Made by a program: the position numbers and the translations under genes. A stretch of 64,000 nucleotides of DNA from Bacteroidales bacterium SW299 (GTDB lineage Bacteria > Bacteroidota > Bacteroidia > Bacteroidales > Bacteroidaceae), in assembly GCA_019550975.1 (NCBI GenBank), contig SDWH01000006.1:1-64000 (forward strand). The letters run 5' to 3'. Numbering within the stretch: position 1 is the stretch's first letter; the number at the start of each line of letters is the position of its first letter. Below the pieces are notes generated by a model. The model was not told the DNA's origin. It searched no databases and was given only the letters and a program-made list of their open reading frames with translations. Shown piece after piece: positions 45,933 to 53,151 of the stretch.

Positions 45933-46283
45933 ATGCCAAGATCAGTAAATCATGTTGCTTCTAGAGCAAGAAGAAAGAAAATTTTGAAATTGACCAGAGG
46001 TTACTTTGGTGCAAGAAAGAATGTTTGGACCGTTGCCAAGAATACTTGGGAAAAAGGTTTGACTTATGCCTATCGTGACCGCAAGAACAAAAAACGTAAC
46101 TTCCGCGCATTGTGGATCCAGCGTATCAACGCTGCTGCACGCCTGGAAGGTATGTCATATTCTAAGCTGATGGGTGCGCTGCACAAAGCAGGCATCGAAA
46201 TCAACCGCAAGGTTTTGGCTGACTTAGCGATGAACCACCCTGAAGCATTCAAGGCAGTAGTTGCAAAAGCTAAAGCCGCTTGA
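45933..46283 (+). CDS. rplT: 50S ribosomal protein L20
   Basis: 116 residues. [39 protein letters not shown] and [19 protein letters not shown] are L20 signatures. Last gene of the cluster, followed by a strong terminator. Confidence 0.98.
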   Translation: MPRSVNHVASRARRKKILKLTRGYFGARKNVWTVAKNTWEKGLTYAYRDRKNKKRNFRALWIQRINAAARLEGMSYSKLMGALHKAGIEINRKVLADLAMNHPEAFKAVVAKAKAA

Positions 46284-46308
46284 TAAGGCCGAAAGTAATG
46301 ATTTTATA

Positions 46309-46337
46309 AAAGGTACCGTGTTGCGGTACCTTTTTTT
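46309..46337 (+). terminator. Terminator of the thrS-infC-rpmI-rplT cluster
   Basis: AAGGTACCG (46310-46318) and CGGTACCTT (46324-46332) form a perfect stem with loop TGTTG, then a run of T. A classic intrinsic terminator 26 bp after rplT. Confidence 0.92.
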
Positions 46338-46348
46338 ATGGCTGATAT

Positions 46349-46379
46349 TTTGTTTATTCAAATAATTGTCGTACATTTG
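46349..46379 (+). promoter_or_regulatory. Promoter of the Bacteroidales-1 RNA
   Basis: TTTG at 46349-46352, a 19-bp spacer, then TACATTTG at 46372-46379: an exact Bacteroidetes promoter. Predicted RNA start near 46386. Confidence 0.85.
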
Positions 46380-46385
46380 TAATAC

Positions 46386-46574
46386 AAAATTGAAGCCGTA
46401 CTTGCAGAATCGGGAAACTCATCAAATTATATGAAATACCGAGAACAGCTTCAACCTCCAATGGCGGGCCACGCCTTCGGGTAGCATTTATGCCGGTGGA
46501 TTACAAAGGGGGTGAGCACTCAAATCTTGTTTATCGGAGTTTCGTCACGCCTCGGGTGCGGCTTCTCTTTTTTC
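46386..46574 (+). ncRNA. Bacteroidales-1 RNA, rod-shaped, 6S-like
   Basis: About 189 nt between a strong promoter and a U-rich end, directly behind rplT, which is the reported location of the Bacteroidales-1 RNA motif. The ends close on each other: GAAGCCGTAC (46392-46401) pairs with GTGCGGCTTC (46556-46565) with one G-U pair, followed by TCTTTTTTC. Inside are further paired stretches (TCGG/CCGA near 46420-46440, GCC/GGC blocks near 46467-46500). Length, own promoter and long rod shape fit a 6S-type RNA; that equivalence is my inference. No start codon and frame of note lies inside. Confidence 0.75.
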
Positions 46575-46584
46575 TTAATTGTAA

Positions 46585-46630
46585 GGCGAAGAATCTTGTT
46601 TTTTATGTGGTCAAGGTTCTTCGCCCTTTT
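46585..46630 (+). terminator. Second hairpin terminator before the EFR1 gene
   Basis: AAGGCGAAGAATCTTG (46583-46598) pairs with CAAGGTTCTTCGCC (46612-46625) with small bulges, followed by CTTTT. It backs up termination of the small RNA or separates it from the EFR1 gene 14 bp on. Confidence 0.65.
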
Positions 46631-46643
46631 AATTCTGGCTGTT

Positions 46644-47408
46644 ATGATTCTGTATTTTTCCGGTGTCGGCAATTCGCGCAAGGTCGCTGAATGTGCGGGC
46701 AAGATGTTGGGCGAAACTGTTTTTCCGCTGACAGAAGTTGTTGGCAATAAAAGAGATGCCCTTGTTCTTCAGGCTAATGAGGCTTTGGGCTTTGTGTTTC
46801 CGGTCTACTCATGGGGACCGCCGGCCGTGGTGCTCGGCGCGTTGGAGAGGCTGCATCTGTCTTCCATTCCGGCATATGTGTATTTTATCTGTACCTGCGG
46901 GGATGATACCGGAAAGACAGCCGACATATTCAGAAAGGCTGTCAGGCGCAAAGGGTGGGAGTGTCATGCCGGCTTTTCTGTGACGATGCCCAATACATAT
47001 GTCTGTCTGCCAGGCTTTAATGTAGACTCCAGCCGTCTGGCAAACCTGAAGCTGAACAGCATGAAAGGCAGGGTGGAATTTGTCGCATCGTGCATCAGGA
47101 ACCGCGAGCGCAAGTGGGATTGTCATGAAGGGGCATTTCCCCGCCTGAAGTCTTATGTGATACGTCCGCTTTTCAACCGTTACATGACTTCTCCGAAACC
47201 TTTCCATGCGGAAGATACTTGCATATCGTGCGGCAAGTGCGAGCAAGTGTGTCCGATGCACAATATCCGGCTGGTTGACAGACGTCCTGTCTGGGGAGCG
47301 GACTGTGCGCTCTGCCTCGCCTGTTACCATCATTGTCCGAAACACGCTGTTGCATACGGCAGCATGACAAGAGGCAAGGGACAGTTTACGCTGGAAAAGA
47401 AAGGATAA
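46644..47408 (+). CDS. EFR1-family flavodoxin/ferredoxin protein
   Basis: 254 residues from MILYFSGVGNSRKVAE at 46644; an upstream frame to 46512 runs through the hairpin and the RNA tail and is rejected. N-terminal flavodoxin-like domain: FSGVGNS phosphate loop, GFVFPVYSWGPPAVV, and FICTCGDDTG. C-terminal double [4Fe-4S] ferredoxin: CISCGKCEQVCP and CALCLACYHHCP, eight Cys. It is an intracellular electron carrier, partner unknown. Its 3' end overlaps the convergent kinase gene by 23 bp. Confidence 0.88.
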   Translation: MILYFSGVGNSRKVAECAGKMLGETVFPLTEVVGNKRDALVLQANEALGFVFPVYSWGPPAVVLGALERLHLSSIPAYVYFICTCGDDTGKTADIFRKAVRRKGWECHAGFSVTMPNTYVCLPGFNVDSSRLANLKLNSMKGRVEFVASCIRNRERKWDCHEGAFPRLKSYVIRPLFNRYMTSPKPFHAEDTCISCGKCEQVCPMHNIRLVDRRPVWGADCALCLACYHHCPKHAVAYGSMTRGKGQFTLEKKG

Positions 47409-48660
47409 AGCGGCTTCCCTTGTTCGGTTGTGACTCCACGGAGATTTGACCGCCGTGAAGCAGGACAATCTGCTTGCAAATCGCCAGTCCGATTCCGGAA
47501 CCGCCGGATTTGGTGGTGAAGAACGGGACGAAAATCCGTTCGGTGACTTCAGGGAGTATGCCTTCGCCATTGTCGGTTACCTGAAAGTTCCATTCTTTTC
47601 CTGTTGCCGAAACGCTGATGCAGACTGATGCGTCGGCAGTATGCTCACAAGCTTCCAGTGCATTCTTTATCAGATTGATGAACACCTGCTCCATCTGTCC
47701 CCTGTCGGCTTTCCAGCGGGGGAGGTTGTCGGGCAATTTGAAGGAGAGAAAGGGTTTGCCGGCGAAAAGCTGCTGCAGGCCGTTGAAGAAATCATGCACG
47801 TCAATGTCTGTTTTTGCCGGAGGAGCGATGCGGGTCAGTTTCCTGTAATTTTCCACGAATTCCAGCAGGCTCTTGCTGCGGCGGCGGATGACTTGCAGTC
47901 CTTGCTGCATCTGCCGGCCCGTAAAATTATCGGCAGAGTCTGTCATGCTGCGTTCGCTCAGCGTATCGGCCAGGGAGATGATCGGCGTGATGGAATTCAT
48001 GATTTCATGAGTCAGCACCCGGATAAGCTTTTGCCATGCCTCCATTTCGGTCTGTTCTAGTGCGGTATGGATATTTTTCAGGCTGACGAGCCAAAATGTT
48101 TTTCCCTTCAGTTGGATTTGCGTGGCCGTTACTGCCAGTTCAGCCGGTATGGGCCGGCTCTGCAGGCGGGCTACAGCCTGCTGATTCTTGAGCGCTCCAC
48201 TGATTTCTTCGGGCAGGATGTTGCAGTTGCCCAGCAGTTTCTGCGCGGCTTTGTTCATCCACTCCATGCGGCCATTCTCGCAGCAGACCAGCACCGCCGT
48301 ATCAACCCTGTTCAGCAGACTTTCGTAATACTGATGTTTTGTTTCTTCCTCATTCAAATGCGTGCGGATTGTTTTCAGGGCGGCAGAAAGATCCTCTGCC
48401 AGCATCTGCATGTTCCTGTCGCTGAAGGCAGGGCAGGCCAGTTGCGAGAGATCGTTGTTTTTCATGCAATCCACAATGCGCTTCATGGTCTGCACCTGCC
48501 GGGTCTGCATCCGGTAAAGACTGATTCCGATTCCGGCAATGACTCCGGCAGAAGCCGCGGTGCAGAACCACAGGCCGTGCATTGCCGCATATACGCCTGA
48601 CGCGGCAAGCAGCACCAGACTGAGGATGTGCAGAACAAGTGAAGAAGCGTAACTTTTCAT
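47386..48660 (-). CDS. Sensor histidine kinase of the efflux two-component system
   Basis: 424 residues. Two hydrophobic segments near the N-terminus (about 7-25 and 31-49) with almost no periplasmic loop, so it may sense in the membrane or cytoplasm. PAS-like region (about 110-200), HisKA with H218 (VLTHEIMNSITP), HATPase with NLIKNALEA, DNGEGI and GSGIGLAI. Its ATGA overlap with the response regulator stop shows coupling. The usual partner in Bacteroidetes sigma-54 pairs. Confidence 0.92.
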   Translation of the reverse strand: MKSYASSLVLHILSLVLLAASGVYAAMHGLWFCTAASAGVIAGIGISLYRMQTRQVQTMKRIVDCMKNNDLSQLACPAFSDRNMQMLAEDLSAALKTIRTHLNEEETKHQYYESLLNRVDTAVLVCCENGRMEWMNKAAQKLLGNCNILPEEISGALKNQQAVARLQSRPIPAELAVTATQIQLKGKTFWLVSLKNIHTALEQTEMEAWQKLIRVLTHEIMNSITPIISLADTLSERSMTDSADNFTGRQMQQGLQVIRRRSKSLLEFVENYRKLTRIAPPAKTDIDVHDFFNGLQQLFAGKPFLSFKLPDNLPRWKADRGQMEQVFINLIKNALEACEHTADASVCISVSATGKEWNFQVTDNGEGILPEVTERIFVPFFTTKSGGSGIGLAICKQIVLLHGGQISVESQPNKGSRFILSFPA

Positions 48661-50024
48661 AATCCCAGTTTTTCTATTTTCCGATATAAGGCAAAGCGGG
48701 TGATGCCCAACAATTCTGCGGCACGGCTCATGTTGCCGTTGCTGGCGCGCAACGCCTTTTCCACTGCCTTCCGTTCCAGTTTCTCCAGATTCAGTTCTTC
48801 GCCAGCCTCCTCATGAACCTCGCTTGCGGCCGAAGGGAAAAAGAAGTCGCTTGGGCGGAGCAGAAGATTCTCGCTCAGTATCACCGCCCGTTCCAGCGTA
48901 TGTTGCAGTTCGCGCACATTGCCCGGCCAGCTGTATTTCAGCAGCTTGTTTTTCGCTTCGCGGGTCAGTCCCTTTATTTCTTTGTGGTATTTCCGGTTAT
49001 ATCCTGTCAGGAAATGTTCAGCCAGCAGCAAGATATCTTCTCCCCGTTCCCTCAGCGGCGGTATGCGGAGTTCGATGGTATTGATGCGGTAGAGCAGGTC
49101 CTGTCGGAAACCGCCCTCGGCCACCCGCTGATGCAAGTCGGCATTGGTGGCACAGATCAGCCGCACGTCGATGGGAGTCGGCTCTATCGCCCCCAGACGT
49201 ACAATCTGCCGCTTCTCGATGGCTGTCAGCAGTTTGGCCTGCATCGGGAGCGAAAGATTGCCGATTTCGTCCAAAAAGAGCGTGCCTCCCGAAGCGATTT
49301 CCATCCTTCCCGGTTTGGCTTTCCGGGCATCCGTAAAAGCCCCCTTTTCATAGCCGAACAGTTCACTTTCGAACAGCTGTTCCGGTATGCTTCCCAGGTC
49401 GATGGCCACGAAAGCCGCATCCTGCCGGGGAGAGAAATACTTCAGCATCCGCGCGATGAGATCCTTTCCCGTTCCGTTTTCCCCCAATATAAGAATATTT
49501 GCGTCGGTATTTGAAAGCTTGCCGACAGTTTCTTTCACTTTCTGCATGGCAGGTGAGTTTCCGATGAGTTCGGGCAATCCGTCATCGCCTTTAAGGGCGA
49601 GCATCTGCGCCTGCAACTTTCCCACTTCCCTGCGCGAGCGGCTCAGTTTCAAGGCCGAGGAGAGTGTGGCAAGCAGCTTTTCTTTTTCCCACGGCTTCGA
49701 CACAAAATCAGTGGCTCCTTCCTTGATGGCCCGCACCGCCTTGTCGGTATCAGCGTAGGCAGTCATGAACACCACCACCGCCTGAGGGTCGGTTTGCAGG
49801 ATCTGTGCCAGACAGTCGAAGCCTTCCTGCCCGCTGATGGCGTCCCGCCGGAAATTCATGTCGAGCAGGATGACGTCGGGACGGAAAGTAGTCATGAAGT
49901 GTTCGATACGCGAAGGCTGCGTGGTCACCTTTATCTTTTCCATATAAGGCTCAAGCAGCAGATTGAGGGCGAAAAGCACGTCCTCGTTGTCGTCTATGAT
50001 CAATATTTTTCCTTTCTCTTCCAT
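48657..50024 (-). CDS. Sigma-54-dependent response regulator (NtrC family)
   Basis: 455 residues from MEEKGKILIIDDNED at 50024. Receiver domain with acidic pair D11-D12, phosphoacceptor D55 (LLDMNF) and K110 (SKPWE). AAA+ domain with Walker A GENGTGKD (181-188), GAFTDA (228-233, the Bacteroidetes form of the GAFTGA sigma-54 contact loop) and GGTLFLDEIGNL. C-terminal Fis HTH (SNGNMSRAAELLGITRFALY). It activates transcription by RpoN polymerase from enhancer sites; the divergent efflux operon is the obvious target. Confidence 0.95.
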   Translation of the reverse strand: MEEKGKILIIDDNEDVLFALNLLLEPYMEKIKVTTQPSRIEHFMTTFRPDVILLDMNFRRDAISGQEGFDCLAQILQTDPQAVVVFMTAYADTDKAVRAIKEGATDFVSKPWEKEKLLATLSSALKLSRSRREVGKLQAQMLALKGDDGLPELIGNSPAMQKVKETVGKLSNTDANILILGENGTGKDLIARMLKYFSPRQDAAFVAIDLGSIPEQLFESELFGYEKGAFTDARKAKPGRMEIASGGTLFLDEIGNLSLPMQAKLLTAIEKRQIVRLGAIEPTPIDVRLICATNADLHQRVAEGGFRQDLLYRINTIELRIPPLRERGEDILLLAEHFLTGYNRKYHKEIKGLTREAKNKLLKYSWPGNVRELQHTLERAVILSENLLLRPSDFFFPSAASEVHEEAGEELNLEKLERKAVEKALRASNGNMSRAAELLGITRFALYRKIEKLGL

Positions 50025-50043
50025 TTTGCATGATATTGATATG

Positions 50044-50051
50044 CAAAGATA
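50044..50051 (-). promoter_or_regulatory. -7 box of the response regulator/kinase operon
   Basis: Minus-strand TATCTTTG matches TAnnTTTG, 20 bp before the ATG at 50024. A housekeeping-type promoter facing away from the efflux operon. Confidence 0.6.
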
Positions 50052-50073
50052 GCGATTTTCTGCTTGCGCTGTA

Positions 50074-50110
50074 TGTGCGTTTCCGCACGGAAAATGTGTG
50101 GTTGCGCACA
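50074..50110 (+). promoter_or_regulatory. Two enhancer-like dyads for the NtrC-type regulator
   Basis: TGTGCG-TTTC-CGCACG (50074-50089) and TGTGTG-GTTG-CGCACA (50095-50110) share the pattern TGTGnG-N4-CGCAC and lie 21 bp apart, two helix turns. They sit 56-107 bp upstream of the sigma-54-like promoter, in the divergent region. Fis-HTH activators bind such paired dyads. Confidence 0.6.
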
Positions 50111-50165
50111 CCGGAAGTCAATCCCTTTTCAGAACATTTCGCTGAATTACAGTATATTGCACTTA

Positions 50166-50181
50166 TGGCACAGGTTTTGAT
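50166..50181 (+). promoter_or_regulatory. Sigma-54-like -24/-12 promoter of the efflux operon
   Basis: TGGCAC, then TTGAT: GG at 50167-50168 and G at 50179 have the exact 10-bp gap of sigma-54 promoters; the -12 dinucleotide is GA where GC is the consensus. It ends 30 bp before the TolC-like ATG. Confidence 0.6.
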
Positions 50182-50211
50182 TGTCTGAAAGAGGTTTATT
50201 ATCAGCAGGAT

Positions 50212-51666
50212 ATGAAGCATGTGTTTTTGACGATATTCTTTGCCGCCTCCCTTTCGGGGAATGCCGGAGCCGAACGGCTGACGCTGGGCGATGCCATACG
50301 TATGGCCCAAGCCCATTCGCCGGAAGCGCAGGCGGCCGAACATACTTACCGGGCCGCCTACTGGAGCTACCGTTCGTTCCGTGCCAACTATCTTCCGGAA
50401 GTGAATCTGGTGTCGGAGCCTTACCTGAACCGCCAGATCAACCGGGTGACGCAACCCGACGGAACGGAGCTGTTTGTGCGGCAGAACCAGTTGATTACGG
50501 ATTTGGGACTGCAAATCAGCCAGAACGTATGGTTTACGGGCGGCAACCTGTTTGTGCAGACCTCCACCCAGCGGATGGACGAGTTCGGAAGCCACACAAC
50601 CGCATACAATTCGTTGCCTGTAACCATTGGCTACCGGCAGTCGCTTTTCGGATACAATTCGTTGAAATGGAACCGCCGCATCGAGCCGGTGCGCTTTCGG
50701 GAAGCGAAAAAGACGTATGCCGAAACGCTGGAGCTGATTGCCGCCAGAACGTGCGAACTGTTTTTCAGCCTGGCTGCGGCACAGGCGAACCTCGACATTG
50801 CCCGATCGAACTATGCCTCGGCAGATACGCTCTACCGGTATGCCAAAGGACGGTACGACATCGGGAGCATCACGGAAAATGAAATGCTTCAGCTGGAAGT
50901 GAACAGGCTGAACGAGGAAACGAACATGATGAAGGCGCAGATTGAGGTAGAGGATGCCATGCTCACCTTCCGTTCGTTTTTGGGAATCAGGGAAGAAACC
51001 GTTATTGAGGCTGTGCCTGAGGACAGCATACCCCGGTTCGAGGTGCCTTTGACCGAAGCGATGGAACAGGCGTACCGCCACAGTCCGGAGCCTGACACCT
51101 ACCGGAGAATGAAGCTCGAAAGCAAAAGCTCGCTGGCTCAGGCGCGGGCGGACAGGGGACTGAAAGCCGATCTGTATCTGCGGTTCGGCCTGTCGCAGAC
51201 TGCCGGACGGCTGGCTGATTCGTGGCGCGATCCGCTTGACCAGCAATACGTGAGCCTCTCGCTTGTCGTTCCCATTCTCGACTGGGGGCGCGGACGGGGA
51301 AAGGTGCGTGTGGCCAAGTCGAACGTGTCGCTGGTGGAAACGCAGACAGAGCAGGGCATGAACGACTTTGAGCTGAACGTGCGCAAGATGGTGCGTCAGT
51401 TCAACTTGCAGGCCCGTCAGGTAGAGGTGGCGGCGCGTACGGACGAAACAGCCCGCCGCCGTTATGAAGTGGCTCTCCGCCTGTATCTGATGGGAAAGTC
51501 GACCGTTCTTGATCTGAATGCGGCTATCAGCGAAAAGGATACGGCACGGCGCAACTGCATCGAAGCGATGAAAACCTATTGGACGCTTTACTACGGTTTG
51601 CGCAGCATGACGCAATACGACTTCGAGCATGACTGCCCTCTGACGGAGCGTCTGCCCGAAATATGA
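50212..51666 (+). CDS. TolC-like outer membrane efflux protein
   Basis: 484 residues. Signal peptide about 1-20 (ending GNAGA). TolC/OEP fold with two helical repeats (about 22-240 and 250-480: LTLGDAIRMAQAHSPEAQAA, RYDIGSITENEMLQLEVNRL and RLYLMGKSTVLDLNAAISEK). It forms the outer-membrane channel of a tripartite pump. First gene after the sigma-54-like promoter; the HlyD-like adaptor follows after 216 bp containing a repeat array. Confidence 0.93.
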   Translation: MKHVFLTIFFAASLSGNAGAERLTLGDAIRMAQAHSPEAQAAEHTYRAAYWSYRSFRANYLPEVNLVSEPYLNRQINRVTQPDGTELFVRQNQLITDLGLQISQNVWFTGGNLFVQTSTQRMDEFGSHTTAYNSLPVTIGYRQSLFGYNSLKWNRRIEPVRFREAKKTYAETLELIAARTCELFFSLAAAQANLDIARSNYASADTLYRYAKGRYDIGSITENEMLQLEVNRLNEETNMMKAQIEVEDAMLTFRSFLGIREETVIEAVPEDSIPRFEVPLTEAMEQAYRHSPEPDTYRRMKLESKSSLAQARADRGLKADLYLRFGLSQTAGRLADSWRDPLDQQYVSLSLVVPILDWGRGRGKVRVAKSNVSLVETQTEQGMNDFELNVRKMVRQFNLQARQVEVAARTDETARRRYEVALRLYLMGKSTVLDLNAAISEKDTARRNCIEAMKTYWTLYYGLRSMTQYDFEHDCPLTERLPEI

Positions 51667-51720
51667 TTCTGATGGGCGGAGAGGGACAGGCGGCTGGAAT
51701 GAGGATTCCAAGCCGTTGCG

Positions 51721-51812
51721 ATCACCTCTTCACTGGAGTGATACGATCGTATCACTCCAGTGAGGATATCGTATCACTGCAATGAAGAGATCGTATCACT
51801 GGAGTGAAGAGA
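51721..51812 (+). repeat. Tandem array of four 22-bp repeats (family C)
   Basis: The core TCACT[G/C][G/C]A[G/A]TGA recurs at 51730, 51752, 51774 and 51796, exactly 22 bp apart; the flanks (GATCGTA before, AGAGA after) repeat too. Each core is itself near-palindromic. The array lies between the TolC-like gene and the adaptor gene, ending about 70 bp before the adaptor ATG. Confidence 0.85.
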
Positions 51813-51882
51813 TAAAGATGGCAGGACATCCGGAATTGAGGATGTGGCAACTGTTTGTTTTACAGCAAATTGTTATAGAAAA

Positions 51883-53130
51883 ATGGATATAAAGCTAGAA
51901 AAGAAACCTTGGTATGTGCGCTACCGCTACCGCCTGGCGGCAGGTATAGTCGTAGCGGGCGGGCTTGTTTATGCAACGGTGCTTGCTTCCGGTCCGCGCA
52001 GGCTGCGCATTGATCCGGAATCGGTGCAGGTGGCCGAAGTGAAAAACGATGAGTTTCTGGAGTATGTAGATGTGGAAGGAGTGGTTCACCCCATTCTTAC
52101 CCTCATGGTCAACGTGCGCGAGAGCGGCAATGTGGAACGCATTGTTGCGGAAGAGGGGAGTCTGATGAAACAGGGCGACACCATACTCACGCTGACCAAC
52201 CCCGATCTGATGCGCGATCTGGAAGACCAGCGCGACGAGTGGGAAAAACAGCGCATCTCGTATGAGGAAAAGACCATTGAAATGGAGCAGAAGACACTCA
52301 CGCTCAAGCAGCAGGCACTGGAGGCGGAATACGAGCTGAGCAAAATCAGAAAGAGTTTCGCGCTCGAAGAAGAAGAATACAGGATGGGCGTCCGGAGCAA
52401 GGCGCAACTGGAGGTATCGGCCGACGAATACCGCTACAAACTGGAGTCGACTCGCCTCAAGCTGCAAGGGCTGAAAAGCGATTCGGTTATGACGGCAATC
52501 CGCAAAGAGTTGCTGCTCAACGACAGGGAACGGGAACGGAAAAAGTGGGAGCGTTCGCTGGGCAGGACGGAAGATCTGGTGGTGCGCGCTCCCGTCGACG
52601 GGCAGCTGAGCTTCGTGAAGGTGACGCCCGGCCAGCAGGTGGCTTCCGGCGAGAACATCGCCGAGGTGAAGGTGCTGGACCAGTTCAAGATTCATGTTGC
52701 GCTGAGCGAATACTACGTCGACCGGATAACGGCAGGGCTCCCCGCTTCGGTGACTTATCAGGGCAGGCGTTATCCGCTCCGTGTGAGCAAGGTGGTGCCG
52801 GAAGTGAAGGACCGCACCTTCGATGTCGACCTGGTGTTTACCGGAGCCATGCCCGACAACGTGCGGCTGGGCAAAAGCTTCCGCGTGCAGATCGAACTGG
52901 GCCAGCCCGAAAAGGCTGTGGTGATTCCGTGCGGCAACTTCTATCAGCAGACGGGAGGCAACTGGATATTCAGGCTGAACGCCGACCGCACCAGGGCGGT
53001 AAAGGTTCCGATAACCATCAGCCGCCAAAATCCCCGCCAATATGAAATAACCGAAGGTTTGCAGCCCGGGGATTGGGTTATTACCACGGGATATGATAAC
53101 TTTGGCGATGCCGAAGAACTGGTGTTTTGA
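51883..53130 (+). CDS. HlyD-like membrane fusion (adaptor) protein
   Basis: 415 residues from MDIKLEKKPWYVRYRYR at 51883. One N-terminal membrane anchor (about 17-35). Long coiled coil (about 95-225, DLEDQRDEWEKQRISYEEKT), split lipoyl-like domain (VVRAPVDGQLSFVKVTPGQQV) and a beta-barrel part (SVTYQGRRYPLRV, VRLGKSFRVQIELG). It joins the inner-membrane ABC unit to the TolC-like channel. Confidence 0.92.
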   Translation: MDIKLEKKPWYVRYRYRLAAGIVVAGGLVYATVLASGPRRLRIDPESVQVAEVKNDEFLEYVDVEGVVHPILTLMVNVRESGNVERIVAEEGSLMKQGDTILTLTNPDLMRDLEDQRDEWEKQRISYEEKTIEMEQKTLTLKQQALEAEYELSKIRKSFALEEEEYRMGVRSKAQLEVSADEYRYKLESTRLKLQGLKSDSVMTAIRKELLLNDRERERKKWERSLGRTEDLVVRAPVDGQLSFVKVTPGQQVASGENIAEVKVLDQFKIHVALSEYYVDRITAGLPASVTYQGRRYPLRVSKVVPEVKDRTFDVDLVFTGAMPDNVRLGKSFRVQIELGQPEKAVVIPCGNFYQQTGGNWIFRLNADRTRAVKVPITISRQNPRQYEITEGLQPGDWVITTGYDNFGDAEELVF

Positions 53131-53151
53131 AGAAGAAGTTAAAGAAGCTAT

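Noticed and set aside
46386..46643. Riboswitch controlling the EFR1 gene, or N-terminal extension of EFR1 to 46512
   Set aside because: The RNA has its own promoter and a U-rich end, and a second hairpin precedes the EFR1 ATG; this fits a free-standing RNA. The extension would be translated through these hairpins.
49951..51711. 586-aa minus-strand frame across the TolC-like gene
   Set aside because: Shadow; the plus strand has a signal peptide and TolC repeats.
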